Source: Thioalkalivibrio halophilus (GTDB taxonomy: Bacteria; Pseudomonadota; Gammaproteobacteria; Ectothiorhodospirales; Ectothiorhodospiraceae). From it: a stretch of DNA of 64,000 bases. Under the pieces are notes generated by a model, which was given only the letters and a program-made list of their open reading frames with translations, did not search any database and was not told the origin of the DNA. The first letter of the stretch is position 1; each line of letters opens with the position of its first letter. The stretch spans positions 1 to 64,000 of the forward strand of contig NZ_MUZR01000010.1 of the NCBI RefSeq assembly GCF_001995255.1. Reading direction: 5' to 3'. The position numbers and the translations under genes were made by a program. Of the stretch, positions 23,880-35,402 are shown one piece after another.

Positions 23880-24719
23880 ATGACGGAATCCAACCCCCTG
23901 ACCCGGCTGCGCGAGATCATGGCGCGACTGCGCGACCCCGAGCACGGCTGTGCCTGGGACCGTGCGCAGACTGCCGCCAGCATCGTCCCGCATACCCTCG
24001 AAGAGGCCTATGAGCTGGCCGACGCCGTCGCGCGTGACGCCGGTGACGCGGCCTCCACCGCCGAGCTGCGGGAAGAACTCGGGGACCTGCTGTTTCAGGT
24101 GGTCTTCCAGGCGCGCATCGCCGAGGAAGCCGGGCGCTTCGATCTGGATGACGTCGCGCGCGGGATCGCCGACAAGCTGGTGCGGCGCCATCCGCACGTG
24201 TTTGCCGGCCACGCCTTCGGTGACGATGCCGAACGCGAGGCAGCCTGGGAGGACGACAAGGCCGCCTCCCGCGAGCAGCGGGGCCATGCCAGCGCGATGG
24301 ACGACATCCCGCTGGCGCTGCCGGCGCTGGCGCGCGCGGTCAAGACCCAGCGGCGGGCCGCGCGTGACGGCTTCGACTGGGACGACGCCGGGCCTGTGGT
24401 CGACAAGATCCATGAGGAAATGGCCGAGGTGAGCGTGGCCGTGGCCGAGGGCGTGGACCCGGATGCGGTGGCCGAGGAGGTGGGCGACGTGCTGTTCGCC
24501 GTGTCCAACTGGGCGCGCCACCTGGGCGTGGATCCCGAGGGCGCCCTGCGCGGGAGTACCCGCAAGTTCGAGGCGCGCTATCGGCGCATGGAGGCCCTGG
24601 CGGCTGCCGAGGGGCAGTCGCTGGATGCGCTGGGATTCGACGCCCAGGAGCGCCTGTACCAGCGGGCCCGTCGCCAGCTGCGCGGCGAATCGGACGAACC
24701 CGAAGACCCGCAAGCCTGA
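23880..24719 (+). CDS. mazG: Nucleoside triphosphate pyrophosphohydrolase
   Basis: A cytoplasmic enzyme that hydrolyses NTPs and dNTPs to the monophosphate and PPi, clearing abnormal nucleotides and modulating ppGpp. The 279-residue protein has two MazG repeats. The first has CAWDRAQTAASIVPHTLEEAYELADA with ELREELGDLLFQVVFQARIAEE; the second has KIHEEMAEVSVAV with EEVGDVLFAVSNWARHLG. These give the EExxE and ExxD metal sites. The length matches E. coli MazG. The -10 box lies 9 bp upstream of the ATG with no Shine-Dalgarno, so it is probably leaderless. Confidence 0.95.
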   Translation: MTESNPLTRLREIMARLRDPEHGCAWDRAQTAASIVPHTLEEAYELADAVARDAGDAASTAELREELGDLLFQVVFQARIAEEAGRFDLDDVARGIADKLVRRHPHVFAGHAFGDDAEREAAWEDDKAASREQRGHASAMDDIPLALPALARAVKTQRRAARDGFDWDDAGPVVDKIHEEMAEVSVAVAEGVDPDAVAEEVGDVLFAVSNWARHLGVDPEGALRGSTRKFEARYRRMEALAAAEGQSLDALGFDAQERLYQRARRQLRGESDEPEDPQA

Positions 24720-24811
24720 GCGCGCGGACCGTCAGCCCGCCGTCCGCCCCGGGCCACCGTGCCGGTGGACCAACCCCCTGAACGATCCCGACAACCCACA
24801 AGGAATCCCGA

Positions 24812-25543
24812 ATGGAACATGGCCCGGACTCGTTGCCCGACCACTTCATGCCGGCGCGCATCGAGCGCATCGAACAGGTTACCCCGCTGATCCGGACCTT
24901 CACCCTGGCGGCGGATCCGCAGCGTTTTGTCTCGCGTGCCGGGCAGTGGCTGGATCTGGTGATCCCGCAGGGCGAGGCGAAGCCGTTCGTTGGCGGGTAT
25001 TCGGTGGTCTCGCCGCCGCGCGACGACGGCCGGTTGCAGCTGGCCATCAAGTACGCCGATCACCACGCCGCGACCCATCACCTGCATACCGCCGCGCGCG
25101 AGGGCGATACCGTCTACATCACCGCGGGGCAGGGCGATTTCTTCTTCGAGCGCGGCATGGCCGACAACGTGGTGCTGCTGGGCGCCGGTATCGGCGTGAC
25201 GCCGCTGTTCAGCATCCTGCGCTACGTGCACGAATCGGCCCCCGAGGTGAACGCGCATCTGGTCTACAGCGTCGCGCGGCGCGACGAGGTCCTGTTCCCC
25301 GAGGAGCTGGAGCGCCTCGCTTCAGCGTCGAATATCGACGTGACCCTGACCGTAACGCGTGAAGCCGAGGACTGGCTGGGGCATACCGGGCGCATCTCGC
25401 ACCCGTTGCTGGAGTCGCTGGAGCTGCCGCGCGACGCGCTGTTCTATTTCTGCGGCTCGCGCGAGTTCATCGAGGACATGGCGACCCTGCTGGGCGACTG
25501 GGGTATCCCCGAGACGCAGCTCAAATACGAGAAGTGGTGGTAG
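24812..25543 (+). CDS. Ferredoxin-NADP reductase-like flavoprotein
   Basis: A 243-residue two-domain reductase. The FAD domain (about 12-105) contains AGQWLDLVIP and GGYSVVSPP (61-69), where the usual RxYS motif has Gly instead of Arg. The NAD(P) domain has VVLLGAGIGVTPLFSILRYV and ends FYFCGSREFIEDMATLLGDWGIPETQLKYEKWW. AAGGAA precedes ATG 24812. It converges with nadC. It may pass electrons between NAD(P)H and ferredoxin or another acceptor; the precise partner is not visible. Confidence 0.85.
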   Translation: MEHGPDSLPDHFMPARIERIEQVTPLIRTFTLAADPQRFVSRAGQWLDLVIPQGEAKPFVGGYSVVSPPRDDGRLQLAIKYADHHAATHHLHTAAREGDTVYITAGQGDFFFERGMADNVVLLGAGIGVTPLFSILRYVHESAPEVNAHLVYSVARRDEVLFPEELERLASASNIDVTLTVTREAEDWLGHTGRISHPLLESLELPRDALFYFCGSREFIEDMATLLGDWGIPETQLKYEKWW

Positions 25544-25562
25544 GCACTGCGCGGGCGGCGGT

Positions 25563-26456
25563 TCAGCGGTCGTCGTCCAGCCGCAGCGACAGGTCCACCG
25601 CCCGCAGGTGCTTGGTCAGCGCCCCCACCGAGATGTAGTCCACGCCGGACGCGGCGACCTTTAGCAGGGTATCGGCCGAGACTCCGCCGGAGGCCTCGGA
25701 GATGGCGCGCCCGCGGATGCGCCGCACCGCCTCCGCGCGATCGCCGGTCTTCAGCTCGTCCAGCATGATCACGTCGGCCCCGGCCTCCAGTGCCTGGTCG
25801 ACCTCGTCCAGGTTCTCGGTCTCCACCTCCACCCAGCGACCCGCGCCCAGTGTCCGGGCCTGCTGCACCGCGGCGGCGATGGAGCCGCAGGCGGCGATGT
25901 GGTTTTCCTTGATCAGCACCGCGTCCCACAGGCCCAGGCGGTGGTTGTGGCCGCCGCCGATGCGCACCGCGTACTTCTGCGCGTGGCGCAGGCCGGGCAG
26001 GGTCTTGCGGGTGTCGAGGATGCGCGCGTGGTGGTCCTGCAGGCGCGCTACCCAGCGAGCGGTTTCGGTGGCGGTGCCGGACAGGGTCTGCAGCAGGTTG
26101 AGGGCGGCGCGCTCGCCGGCCAGCAGCGCGCGGGCCGGGCCCTCGATGCGGGCGATCCGGGTCTCGGCCGCGCAGGCCTCGCCCTCGGCGACCGCCCATT
26201 CGATGCGCAGGTTCGGGTCCAGGCGGGCAAGCACGCGTTCCGCCCAGGGCTGGCCGCAGATGACGGCGTCCTCGCGCAGCCACAGCGAGGCGCGCGCATG
26301 GCGCCCGGCCGGCACCAGCGCTGCGGTCACGTCGGCGGCCATGCCTCCGGGGCCGAGATCCTCCTCCAGTGCCGCGGCCACCTCGCGTTCCAGTGCGGCG
26401 GGGTCGGGTGCGGCAGGGCCGCGGACGAACGGGTCGCGGGGGGCGGTGTCGGTCAT
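25563..26456 (-). CDS. nadC: Nicotinate-nucleotide pyrophosphorylase (carboxylating)
   Basis: The cytoplasmic NAD synthesis enzyme that converts quinolinate and PRPP to nicotinate mononucleotide with loss of CO2. The 297-residue protein has the family stretches ERAALNLLQTLSGTATETARWV, ILDTRKTLPGLRHAQKYAVRIGGGHNHR and LWDAVLIKENHI, holding the quinolinate and PRPP-binding Arg, His and Lys residues, then VEVETENLDE. The start ATG overlaps the xseA stop (ATGA). nadB lies elsewhere in the window; nadA is not seen. Confidence 0.97.
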   Translation of the reverse strand: MTDTAPRDPFVRGPAAPDPAALEREVAAALEEDLGPGGMAADVTAALVPAGRHARASLWLREDAVICGQPWAERVLARLDPNLRIEWAVAEGEACAAETRIARIEGPARALLAGERAALNLLQTLSGTATETARWVARLQDHHARILDTRKTLPGLRHAQKYAVRIGGGHNHRLGLWDAVLIKENHIAACGSIAAAVQQARTLGAGRWVEVETENLDEVDQALEAGADVIMLDELKTGDRAEAVRRIRGRAISEASGGVSADTLLKVAASGVDYISVGALTKHLRAVDLSLRLDDDR

Positions 26457-27948
26457 GACGGGTCTCCGTCGGAGCGGGATGCCGGGCGGTTGCTGGCGGT
26501 CCCGGGGGCTGCCTTGCGGTCTGACTCGGCGCCGGCATCCGTTCCCTGCGGATGTGTACCCGTTACGGCCAGCTCCAGCGAGCCGCGGGCCAGGCGGGCA
26601 TGGACCGCGCTGCCGGTGGAGACCGCCGCGGCATCGCGCAGGAGCTCGCCGGCCTCGGTGGCGAGGATGGCGTAGCCGCGTTGCAGCACCGCGGTCGGGT
26701 CCAGGGAGCGCAGCTGGCGCCGGCTGGCCTCGAACTGGCGTCGTTGCGCGTCCAGTTGCCGGCGGGTCGTCCCCTCGAGACGTGCCTGCAGGCGTCGCAG
26801 GTGTTCGCGCCGCGCGGCCAGATCCCGATCGGGCCGCTGGTGCTGCAGGCGGTTGTGCAGGTGCTCCAGGCGCAGCCGGGCCTGCTGCAGGCGCGCCCCG
26901 GGGGAGGCGCCGGCCAGCCGCAGCCGAGCCCGATGCACCCGTTGCTCGGCCCGTTCATGGTTCAGGCGCCAGGCTCTTTGCAGGCGTTCGCGCTGTTCAT
27001 CCAGGCGCTGGTCGTGGCGCTCGAGGAGCTGGCGCGGATGGCGGCGCTGCAGCCGTGTGGCCAGGGCCTCCAGGCGCGCGCGGTCGGTGGTGATGCGGCG
27101 CTCCAGGCGTTGTTCCAGGCGGGCGCGGATCTCGCCGAGCTGCTGGCGCAGGGCCGGGCCGTCGGGGCTGACCGCCTCGGCCGCGGCAGTGGGGGTGGAG
27201 GCGCGCAGGTCGGCGACGAAATCGGCGATGGTGACGTCGCTTTCGTGGCCCACGCCGGTCACCACGGGGATCGGACAGGCGGCGATCGCGCGCGCCACGT
27301 TCTCCTCGTTGAATGCCTGCAGATCCTCCAGCGAGCCGCCGCCGCGGGCCAGCAGTAGTACGTCCACTGCCTGCTCCGCGCCGGCGCGTTCCAGCGCGGC
27401 GACGATCTGGTCGGCGGCGGCCGCGCCCTGCACCGCGGTGGGGTAGAGGGTGACCGGCAGCAGCAGCGGGAAGCGCCGCGCCAGGGTGCGTTCGATGTCG
27501 TGGCGCACGTCGCCCTGGGCGGAGGTGATGACCCCCAGGCGGTGGGTCCAGGCGGGCAGCGGGCGCTTGCGCGCCGGGTCGAACAGGCCCTCGGCTTCGA
27601 GCTGCTTCTTCAGCCGCTGGAAGGCGGCCAGCAGCCGGCCCTCGCCGGCCGGCTCCAGCCGCTCGACCACGATCTGGAACTGCCCGCGGGCCGGGTAGAT
27701 GCCCGCGCGCCCGCCCACCTGCACCGCGTCGCCGTCGGCGAAGGGCGCCGCGCGCCGGGCGTTGCCGCGGAACAGCACGCAGTTGACGCTGGCGTTCTCG
27801 TCCTTCAGCGAGAAGTACTGGTGGCCCGACGGGTAGCGGCGCAGGTTGGAGACCTCGCCCTCGACCCGCACCGATCCCAGCCCGTCGCGCAGCAGTCCGT
27901 CCGCGCACTGGTTCAGCTGGGCCACGGTCAGGACCGCGGCGGAATCAT

Positions 27949-27952
<4 letters not shown>
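26453..27952 (-). CDS. xseA: Exodeoxyribonuclease VII large subunit
   Basis: A 499-residue single-strand exonuclease subunit. The N-terminal OB-fold (VRVEGEVSNLRRYPSGHQYFSLKDENASVNCVLFRG) is followed by the catalytic domain (HRLGVITSAQGDVRHDI, LLLARGGGSLEDLQAFNEENVARAI, TGVGHESDVTIADFVADLRASTPTAAAE). A long Arg/Gln-rich coiled coil makes up about residues 270-430. The C-terminus has a Ser/Ala/Asp-rich extension beyond RGYAIL. Overlaps on both sides (ATGA with the DUF4197 gene and with nadC) show a coupled three-gene unit. xseB is not in the window. Confidence 0.96.
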
Positions 27953-30326
<2,374 letters not shown>

Positions 30327-30391
30327 TTCGGCCCGCCGGCCGGATCCCCGACACACCCCCCGGCCGCCCGGCCGGGGCAGTGGATGACCTC

Positions 30392-31969
30392 ATGACCCAG
30401 GATCTGCACGCCCACCGCATTCTGGTACTGGACTTCGGTTCCCAGTACACCCAGCTGATCGCCCGCCGCGTCCGCGAGGCCGGAGTCTATTCCGAGGTGC
30501 ATGCCTGGGACATGCCGGCGGAGGACATCCGCGCGTTCGCGCCCACCGGCATCATCCTTTCGGGCGGGCCCGAATCGGTGAACGTCGAGGCACCGCCGCG
30601 CGCCGAGGACGTGGTGTTCGAGCTGGGCGCGCCGGTGCTGGGCATCTGCTACGGCATGCAGACCATGGCCGCACAGCTGGGCGGGCGCGTCGAACCCTCC
30701 GAACGCCGCGAGTTCGGCTATGCCCAGGTGCGTGCCCGCGGCCATACCCCGCTGCTGCGCAATATCGAGGACCACACCACGCCCGAGGGCTACGGGATGC
30801 TCGACGTGTGGATGTCGCACGGCGATCACGTGACCGAGCTGCCGGAAGGCTTCCGCCTGATGGCCTCCACCGACTCCGCGCCGATCGCCGGCATGGCCGA
30901 CCCGGACCGCGGCTTCTACGGCGTGCAGTTCCACCCCGAGGTCACGCATACCACCCAGGGGCAGCGGATCCTCGAACGCTTCATCTACGAGATCTGCGGC
31001 TGCGAGGCGCTGTGGACCGCCGACAACATCATCGAGGACATGGCCGCGCGGGTGCGCGAGCAGGTCGGCGACCAGCGCGTGGTGCTGGGCCTGTCCGGCG
31101 GGGTGGATTCCTCGGTGGTCGGCGCGTTGCTGCACAAGGCGATCGGTGATCAGCTCACGTGCGTGTTCGTGGACACCGGCCTGCTGCGCGAGGGCGAGGG
31201 CGACCAGGTGATGGCGACCTTTGCCCGTCATCTGGGCGTGAACGTGATCCGCGTGGATGCCGAGGACCGCTTCATGAGCGCCCTGGCCGGTATCGAGGAC
31301 CCCGAGGCCAAGCGCAAGATCATCGGCGGGCTGTTCATCGACGTCTTCGACGAAGAGGCGGGCAAGCTCGAGAACGTGAAGTGGCTGGCCCAGGGCACGA
31401 TCTACCCGGACGTGATCGAGTCGGCCGACTCCAAGACCGGCAAGGCCCACGTGATCAAGTCGCATCACAACGTGGGCGGCCTGCCGGAGAACATGAAGCT
31501 GGGGCTGGTCGAGCCGCTGCGCGAGCTGTTCAAGGACGAGGTGCGCAAGATCGGCGTCGAGCTGGGCCTGCCTACCGAGATGGTCTACCGCCATCCGTTC
31601 CCCGGGCCCGGCCTGGGCGTGCGCATCCTCGGCGAGGTGAAGAAGGAATACGCCGATCTGCTGCGGCGGGCGGATGCGATCTTCATCGAGGAACTGCGCA
31701 AGGCCGACCTGTACGACCGGACTTCGCAGGCGTTTGCGGTCTTCCTGCCGGTCAAGTCGGTGGGGGTCATGGGCGACGGCCGGCGCTACGACTACGTGGT
31801 CGCGCTGCGCGCGGTGGAGACCATCGACTTCATGACCGCCCGCTGGGCTCATCTGCCGTACGAATTCCTCGACCACGTCTCGCGGCGCATCATCAACGAG
31901 ATCCCCGGGATCTCGCGCGTCACCTACGACATCTCCGGCAAGCCCCCCGCTACCATCGAGTGGGAGTGA
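30392..31969 (+). CDS. guaA: GMP synthase (glutamine-hydrolysing)
   Basis: Converts XMP to GMP using glutamine and ATP. The 525-residue protein has a class I amidotransferase domain with nucleophile C86 ([10 protein letters not shown]) and its His/Glu partners (QFHPEVTHT). The ATP-PPase domain has the P-loop LSGGVDSSV, and the C-terminal dimerisation domain contains [15 protein letters not shown] 30392 gives [20 protein letters not shown], aligned with E. coli; a GTG four codons upstream is also in frame. No clear terminator separates it from the convergent orphan gene. Confidence 0.98.
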   Translation: MTQDLHAHRILVLDFGSQYTQLIARRVREAGVYSEVHAWDMPAEDIRAFAPTGIILSGGPESVNVEAPPRAEDVVFELGAPVLGICYGMQTMAAQLGGRVEPSERREFGYAQVRARGHTPLLRNIEDHTTPEGYGMLDVWMSHGDHVTELPEGFRLMASTDSAPIAGMADPDRGFYGVQFHPEVTHTTQGQRILERFIYEICGCEALWTADNIIEDMAARVREQVGDQRVVLGLSGGVDSSVVGALLHKAIGDQLTCVFVDTGLLREGEGDQVMATFARHLGVNVIRVDAEDRFMSALAGIEDPEAKRKIIGGLFIDVFDEEAGKLENVKWLAQGTIYPDVIESADSKTGKAHVIKSHHNVGGLPENMKLGLVEPLRELFKDEVRKIGVELGLPTEMVYRHPFPGPGLGVRILGEVKKEYADLLRRADAIFIEELRKADLYDRTSQAFAVFLPVKSVGVMGDGRRYDYVVALRAVETIDFMTARWAHLPYEFLDHVSRRIINEIPGISRVTYDISGKPPATIEWE

Positions 31970-32054
31970 CCGGAACGGGCGGGCATCGCAGCCGGGGCTT
32001 CATGACCCGGCAGTCGAGCGATGCCCATGCCGCAGGTGACGGCCAGGACAGCCA

Positions 32055-34184
32055 TTACCGGCTCGTCCCGTCTTGCTCTCCCTCCTCCTTCTCGGGCTCT
32101 GGTTCGCCCGGCTGCGGGTCGGGCCAGGGCGGGGCAACCGGGACGGCGACCTCGACGTCCTCGGCCATGCCCTTGCCGGTCGCCGATTCCATCGCGATGT
32201 AGTAGTACAGGTCGTCGAATTCGTCGCCCTGTATGTCCCGCCGGCCCTGCGCATCCAGCCACTTGCGGAACGCCTGCTCGTCCATGGCCCCCAGGTCGTC
32301 GATGGTCTCCCGGCCGAAATGCCCGTTGCCGCGCGGCCCGTGGACCAGCTCCAGCGCCGGGCGGTACGGGGACGGCGCACGCCGGAAGGCACGGCGACCG
32401 CGCTTGTACCTGGCGTTGTTGATCTTTGGGTCGCTCTCGCGTTTGCGAGTGACACGCATGAGGCCGGTATTGCCCCCGTACCACATGGCGCCGCGCCCGA
32501 CGATGCACAGGTTGTTGTATTTCATCCGGCTGGCGCGGTTCCAGTCGCGGTCATAGCCCCCGCCGTCCGGAAAGAAGCTGGGGATGCCGAGGTTCTCCCC
32601 GTCTACGCTGAACAGCACGTCGGAACGGTCGTCGCCGGCGGTGACGATGAAGTCGTCCACCGCGTACAGCGAACCCTCCCGGTCCACCGAGACGGTCATG
32701 TACTCCTTCCGGTAGTACTGGACGTCGCCCAGGTGCTCGATCGTCACGGGATCGCCCAGGCGGATCCTGGAGATCGAGAATTGCAGGTCGTGCGTGCAGA
32801 TCAGGTCGCCGGTGGAGGTGAAGTCGATCTGCGTCGGGTACAGGAACGCGGCCTTGCCGGCTTCGCCCCACACCGCCCGCTCGCGCATCACTTCGACGTC
32901 CTGGTCGAAATGTACGTCGATCTCCTGGGTGCCGTCCCAAAAGGGGAAGTCCTGTCTCCGCGACAGGCCGCTCGGACGCATGCTGGCAATGACTTCCTCG
33001 AGTCCTCCGCTGCCGTCCAGGGGCGTCCGGACGATACGCAGGTTGCGGTAGTCGCTGATGTAGAGCCAGCCGTCGCGGGCGGCGACGCCGCGAGGCTCGG
33101 ACAGGCCGCGCTGGTAGCCCTTTTCGTGCTCGGTCCCGGCGAACACCTCGATCTCGCCCGTGCGCCGGTCGCCCCGATAGATGCAGTGATGGTGGGACGC
33201 CGCGATGAACACGATCCCCTCGTCGTCCGGGTGCGGGCAGATCTGCCAGCAGTGCCCGATGTCCTTGCGAACCGTCTCGAAATGGTCGGGGTGGTGCACC
33301 GTCCAGACATGCGGGTTGCCCGGCGCCGGAGTGATCAGGTCTTTCTTGTTCCGGACCCCCCACAGGGTTTTCATCGTGCCGTGGACGTCCACCTCCACCA
33401 CACGCCCCGGGGCGCTCAGGATCACGGCGGTCTGGTCCTCGTCGATGAATCCGGAGCAGGTGGACTGGATCGTGCTTTGATTCCGGTGGCCGTCGCGGAA
33501 CAGGCCTACTTGCAGGTGCAGGGGTTTGAAGTAGTCGTGCCGGCGGTACTCGTGCTTGAAGTGACTCGCGACGTGGCCCTTGTCGGTATACTGGAATTCC
33601 GAGCGCTGATAGACGGTGCAGAACGTCATGCGCTGCGCCCACAGGTCGTGCTCGCCCGGCCGGCCCCGGACAATCAGGGGGTCACGGCGCTTGTGGTAGC
33701 TGGGGGTGATGTCGGGGAACCGCCCCGGATACCAGACGTAGCCGACACCCCGCCAGATGTCTCCGTCGCCCGGATTCCGGGTAAAGCGCACGGCTACCCA
33801 GCGCGGGGTTTCCAGCGACGCAGGCGCCCCGATGTAGACCGGCTCGCAGCGCGGCCAGACGGCAAAGTCGCCGTTGTCGCGGATCTCGGTCGTCAGGATG
33901 AGGGCATCGGTCGGCTCGAACTCCAGGTCGGCAGGGAGCGTCCCGGTAAAGGTCGTCCCGGTCTGCCACTCGCCTGCCCAGATGCGCTCCTGTTCGGGGC
34001 CCTTGTAGAGGACGACACGCCCCGTGCGGGCTTCGTCGACATTCTGTCCGCGCTCCCGCGTGATGCGGGCCTCGATGTCGTAGGGAAGGTCGATCTCGGT
34101 GGCGCGCCCGCGACGCTGCGTTTGTCGATAGGACCTGGTCCCGGTTTCGGGGCTGTAGAACTGAACAAGATGGCGTTCACTCAT
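32055..34184 (-). CDS. Orphan 709-residue protein with propeller-like repeats
   Basis: A large soluble protein of no family I recognise. It lacks a signal peptide. The middle part (about 270-560) has repeated motifs resembling NHL/SMP-30 propeller blades, such as GLSEPRGVAARDGWLYISDYRNLRIVRTP, PTQIDFTSTGDLICTHDLQFSISRIRLGDP and MTVSVDREGSLYAVDDFIVT. The N-terminal 250 residues look beta-rich (RTGRVVLYKGPEQERIWAGEW). The C-terminus ends in Pro/Glu-rich PWPDPQPGEPEPEKEEGEQD. A good site (CGGAGA) precedes the ATG. It stands alone between guaA and a relic repeat end at 34301, which suggests acquisition. Secreted or lyase roles of propeller families cannot be inferred here. Confidence 0.7.
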   Translation of the reverse strand: MSERHLVQFYSPETGTRSYRQTQRRGRATEIDLPYDIEARITRERGQNVDEARTGRVVLYKGPEQERIWAGEWQTGTTFTGTLPADLEFEPTDALILTTEIRDNGDFAVWPRCEPVYIGAPASLETPRWVAVRFTRNPGDGDIWRGVGYVWYPGRFPDITPSYHKRRDPLIVRGRPGEHDLWAQRMTFCTVYQRSEFQYTDKGHVASHFKHEYRRHDYFKPLHLQVGLFRDGHRNQSTIQSTCSGFIDEDQTAVILSAPGRVVEVDVHGTMKTLWGVRNKKDLITPAPGNPHVWTVHHPDHFETVRKDIGHCWQICPHPDDEGIVFIAASHHHCIYRGDRRTGEIEVFAGTEHEKGYQRGLSEPRGVAARDGWLYISDYRNLRIVRTPLDGSGGLEEVIASMRPSGLSRRQDFPFWDGTQEIDVHFDQDVEVMRERAVWGEAGKAAFLYPTQIDFTSTGDLICTHDLQFSISRIRLGDPVTIEHLGDVQYYRKEYMTVSVDREGSLYAVDDFIVTAGDDRSDVLFSVDGENLGIPSFFPDGGGYDRDWNRASRMKYNNLCIVGRGAMWYGGNTGLMRVTRKRESDPKINNARYKRGRRAFRRAPSPYRPALELVHGPRGNGHFGRETIDDLGAMDEQAFRKWLDAQGRRDIQGDEFDDLYYYIAMESATGKGMAEDVEVAVPVAPPWPDPQPGEPEPEKEEGEQDGTSR

Positions 34185-34300
34185 GGGGATCTCCGGACGG
34201 CGCTGGCAAACCGGATCCGCTTACCCGCGCGTTACCTCCGAACAGAGAGCTGGCCGGAGCGATTCGGGCGTCGATCTCCCTTATGTAGCCCGGGCTCGCG

Positions 34301-34333
34301 CGCGAGCGTGCGCATTCATCCGTGTTTCCTTAG
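34301..34333 (-). repeat. Degenerate relic of the 13990-14278 element end
   Basis: CGCGAGCGTG, then a variable middle, then GTGTTTCCTTAG matches the right terminal repeat of the 13990-14278 element at about 27 of 33 positions. No partner end was found nearby, so it is a solo relic. It lies 117 bp upstream of the 709-residue orphan's start. The gap 34185-34426 holds no gene that I can see. Confidence 0.6.
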
Positions 34334-34426
34334 ACCAATTCGGGGCGATTTTCCGCTGTCGGCGGATTTGACGTTGTGGGTGGCCTGCCGGAGAACCTGT
34401 AGCCAGGGCGGGACGAGCGCGCTGCG

Positions 34427-35278
34427 CTACTCGAAGATCTGGTTGATGTGCTTGAGCCCGGCCTCGTCGGTGTCCCAGTCCAGGGTCAGACGGTCGGGAT
34501 CGCCGGTCAGCCGGCGGAAGGCCGGGATTTCGTGGCGGTCCACCGCCGCCAGGCGGTGCCCGGTAGCGCCGTAGGATTCGACGTTGGCGGCCTGCAGGAT
34601 GTCGGTGTAGGAGACGGGTTCGCTGTCTCCGGGATCCTGGCGGATCTTTTCGTGGTCCCCGACCGCGCGCACGATCTCCGGGTCGAAGTTCCAGCTCTTG
34701 AGCATGGCACGGCCCATCGCGACGTGGGCCGCGTCGATGGCCGCCTGCACCGCGCGCGGGTCCTCGTAGATGACTTCCACCTTCTCCGCGCGCCGCAGGA
34801 TCGGAACCGCGCCGATGTCGTGGACCAGTCCCGCGAGCAGCGCGATGTCCGGGTCGAGGTGCCGCTGCTTGCGCGCCAGCAGGTAGCTGAGTATGGCGAC
34901 CTCCAGGCTGTGTTCCCACAGCTGCTCCATGCGCTCGCGGATCGCCTCGTTGCCGGTCTGGAAGACCTCCTTCATGGAATGGGTCAGCACGACCTGCCGC
35001 ACCCGCTCCATGCCCAGGCGGGTGACCGCCGAGTGGATGGTGGAGCAGCGATGGAGTCCGCGGTAGGCGGGGCTGTTGGCCTGACGTACCAGGCGGGAGG
35101 CGAGCGCGGTGTCGCGCGAGATCAGGTTGACCAGATCGGCGATCGTGCTGTTGTCATCCTGCACGATGAACAACGCCTGGACCGAGATGTCCGGCAGGGT
35201 GGGGATATCCACCAGCTGCCGGTCCAGGTCCCCGCGCAGTTTTTCAAGGAAGTTTTCGACGTCCGTGCGGGTAGCCAA
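34427..35278 (-). CDS. HDOD domain protein
   Basis: A 283-residue signalling-type protein with an HDOD domain. Conserved stretches are LPDISVQALFIVQDDNSTIADLVNLISRDTALASRLVRQANSPAYRG, TIHSAVTRLGMERVRQVVLTHSMKEVF and LLAGLVHDIGAVPIL. The catalytic HD pair of true HD-GYP enzymes is only partly kept (VHDIG). Such proteins are usually non-enzymatic partners in stress or second-messenger signalling. The start is uncertain: TTG 35278 has GGAG at nine bases, whereas an in-frame GTG at 35323 has no site. It lies downstream of gor on the same strand. Confidence 0.82.
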   Translation of the reverse strand: MATRTDVENFLEKLRGDLDRQLVDIPTLPDISVQALFIVQDDNSTIADLVNLISRDTALASRLVRQANSPAYRGLHRCSTIHSAVTRLGMERVRQVVLTHSMKEVFQTGNEAIRERMEQLWEHSLEVAILSYLLARKQRHLDPDIALLAGLVHDIGAVPILRRAEKVEVIYEDPRAVQAAIDAAHVAMGRAMLKSWNFDPEIVRAVGDHEKIRQDPGDSEPVSYTDILQAANVESYGATGHRLAAVDRHEIPAFRRLTGDPDRLTLDWDTDEAGLKHINQIFE

Positions 35279-35402
35279 AAGATGCACTCCGGGCGGCTTT
35301 TTCCGTAGCGCGGAGTATGCCACAGGCGTGCGCGTTCGGGGGGTCCCGGGCCTGCCGGACGTCTGTCCGGGCGCGACCCGCGACCCTGTGGCGCGGGGGA
35401 GC

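Noticed and set aside
32073-34574. An 833-codon plus-strand frame opposite the 709-residue gene
   Set aside because: It has no start signal or recognisable motif. The minus frame has a good ribosome binding site and propeller-like repeats.
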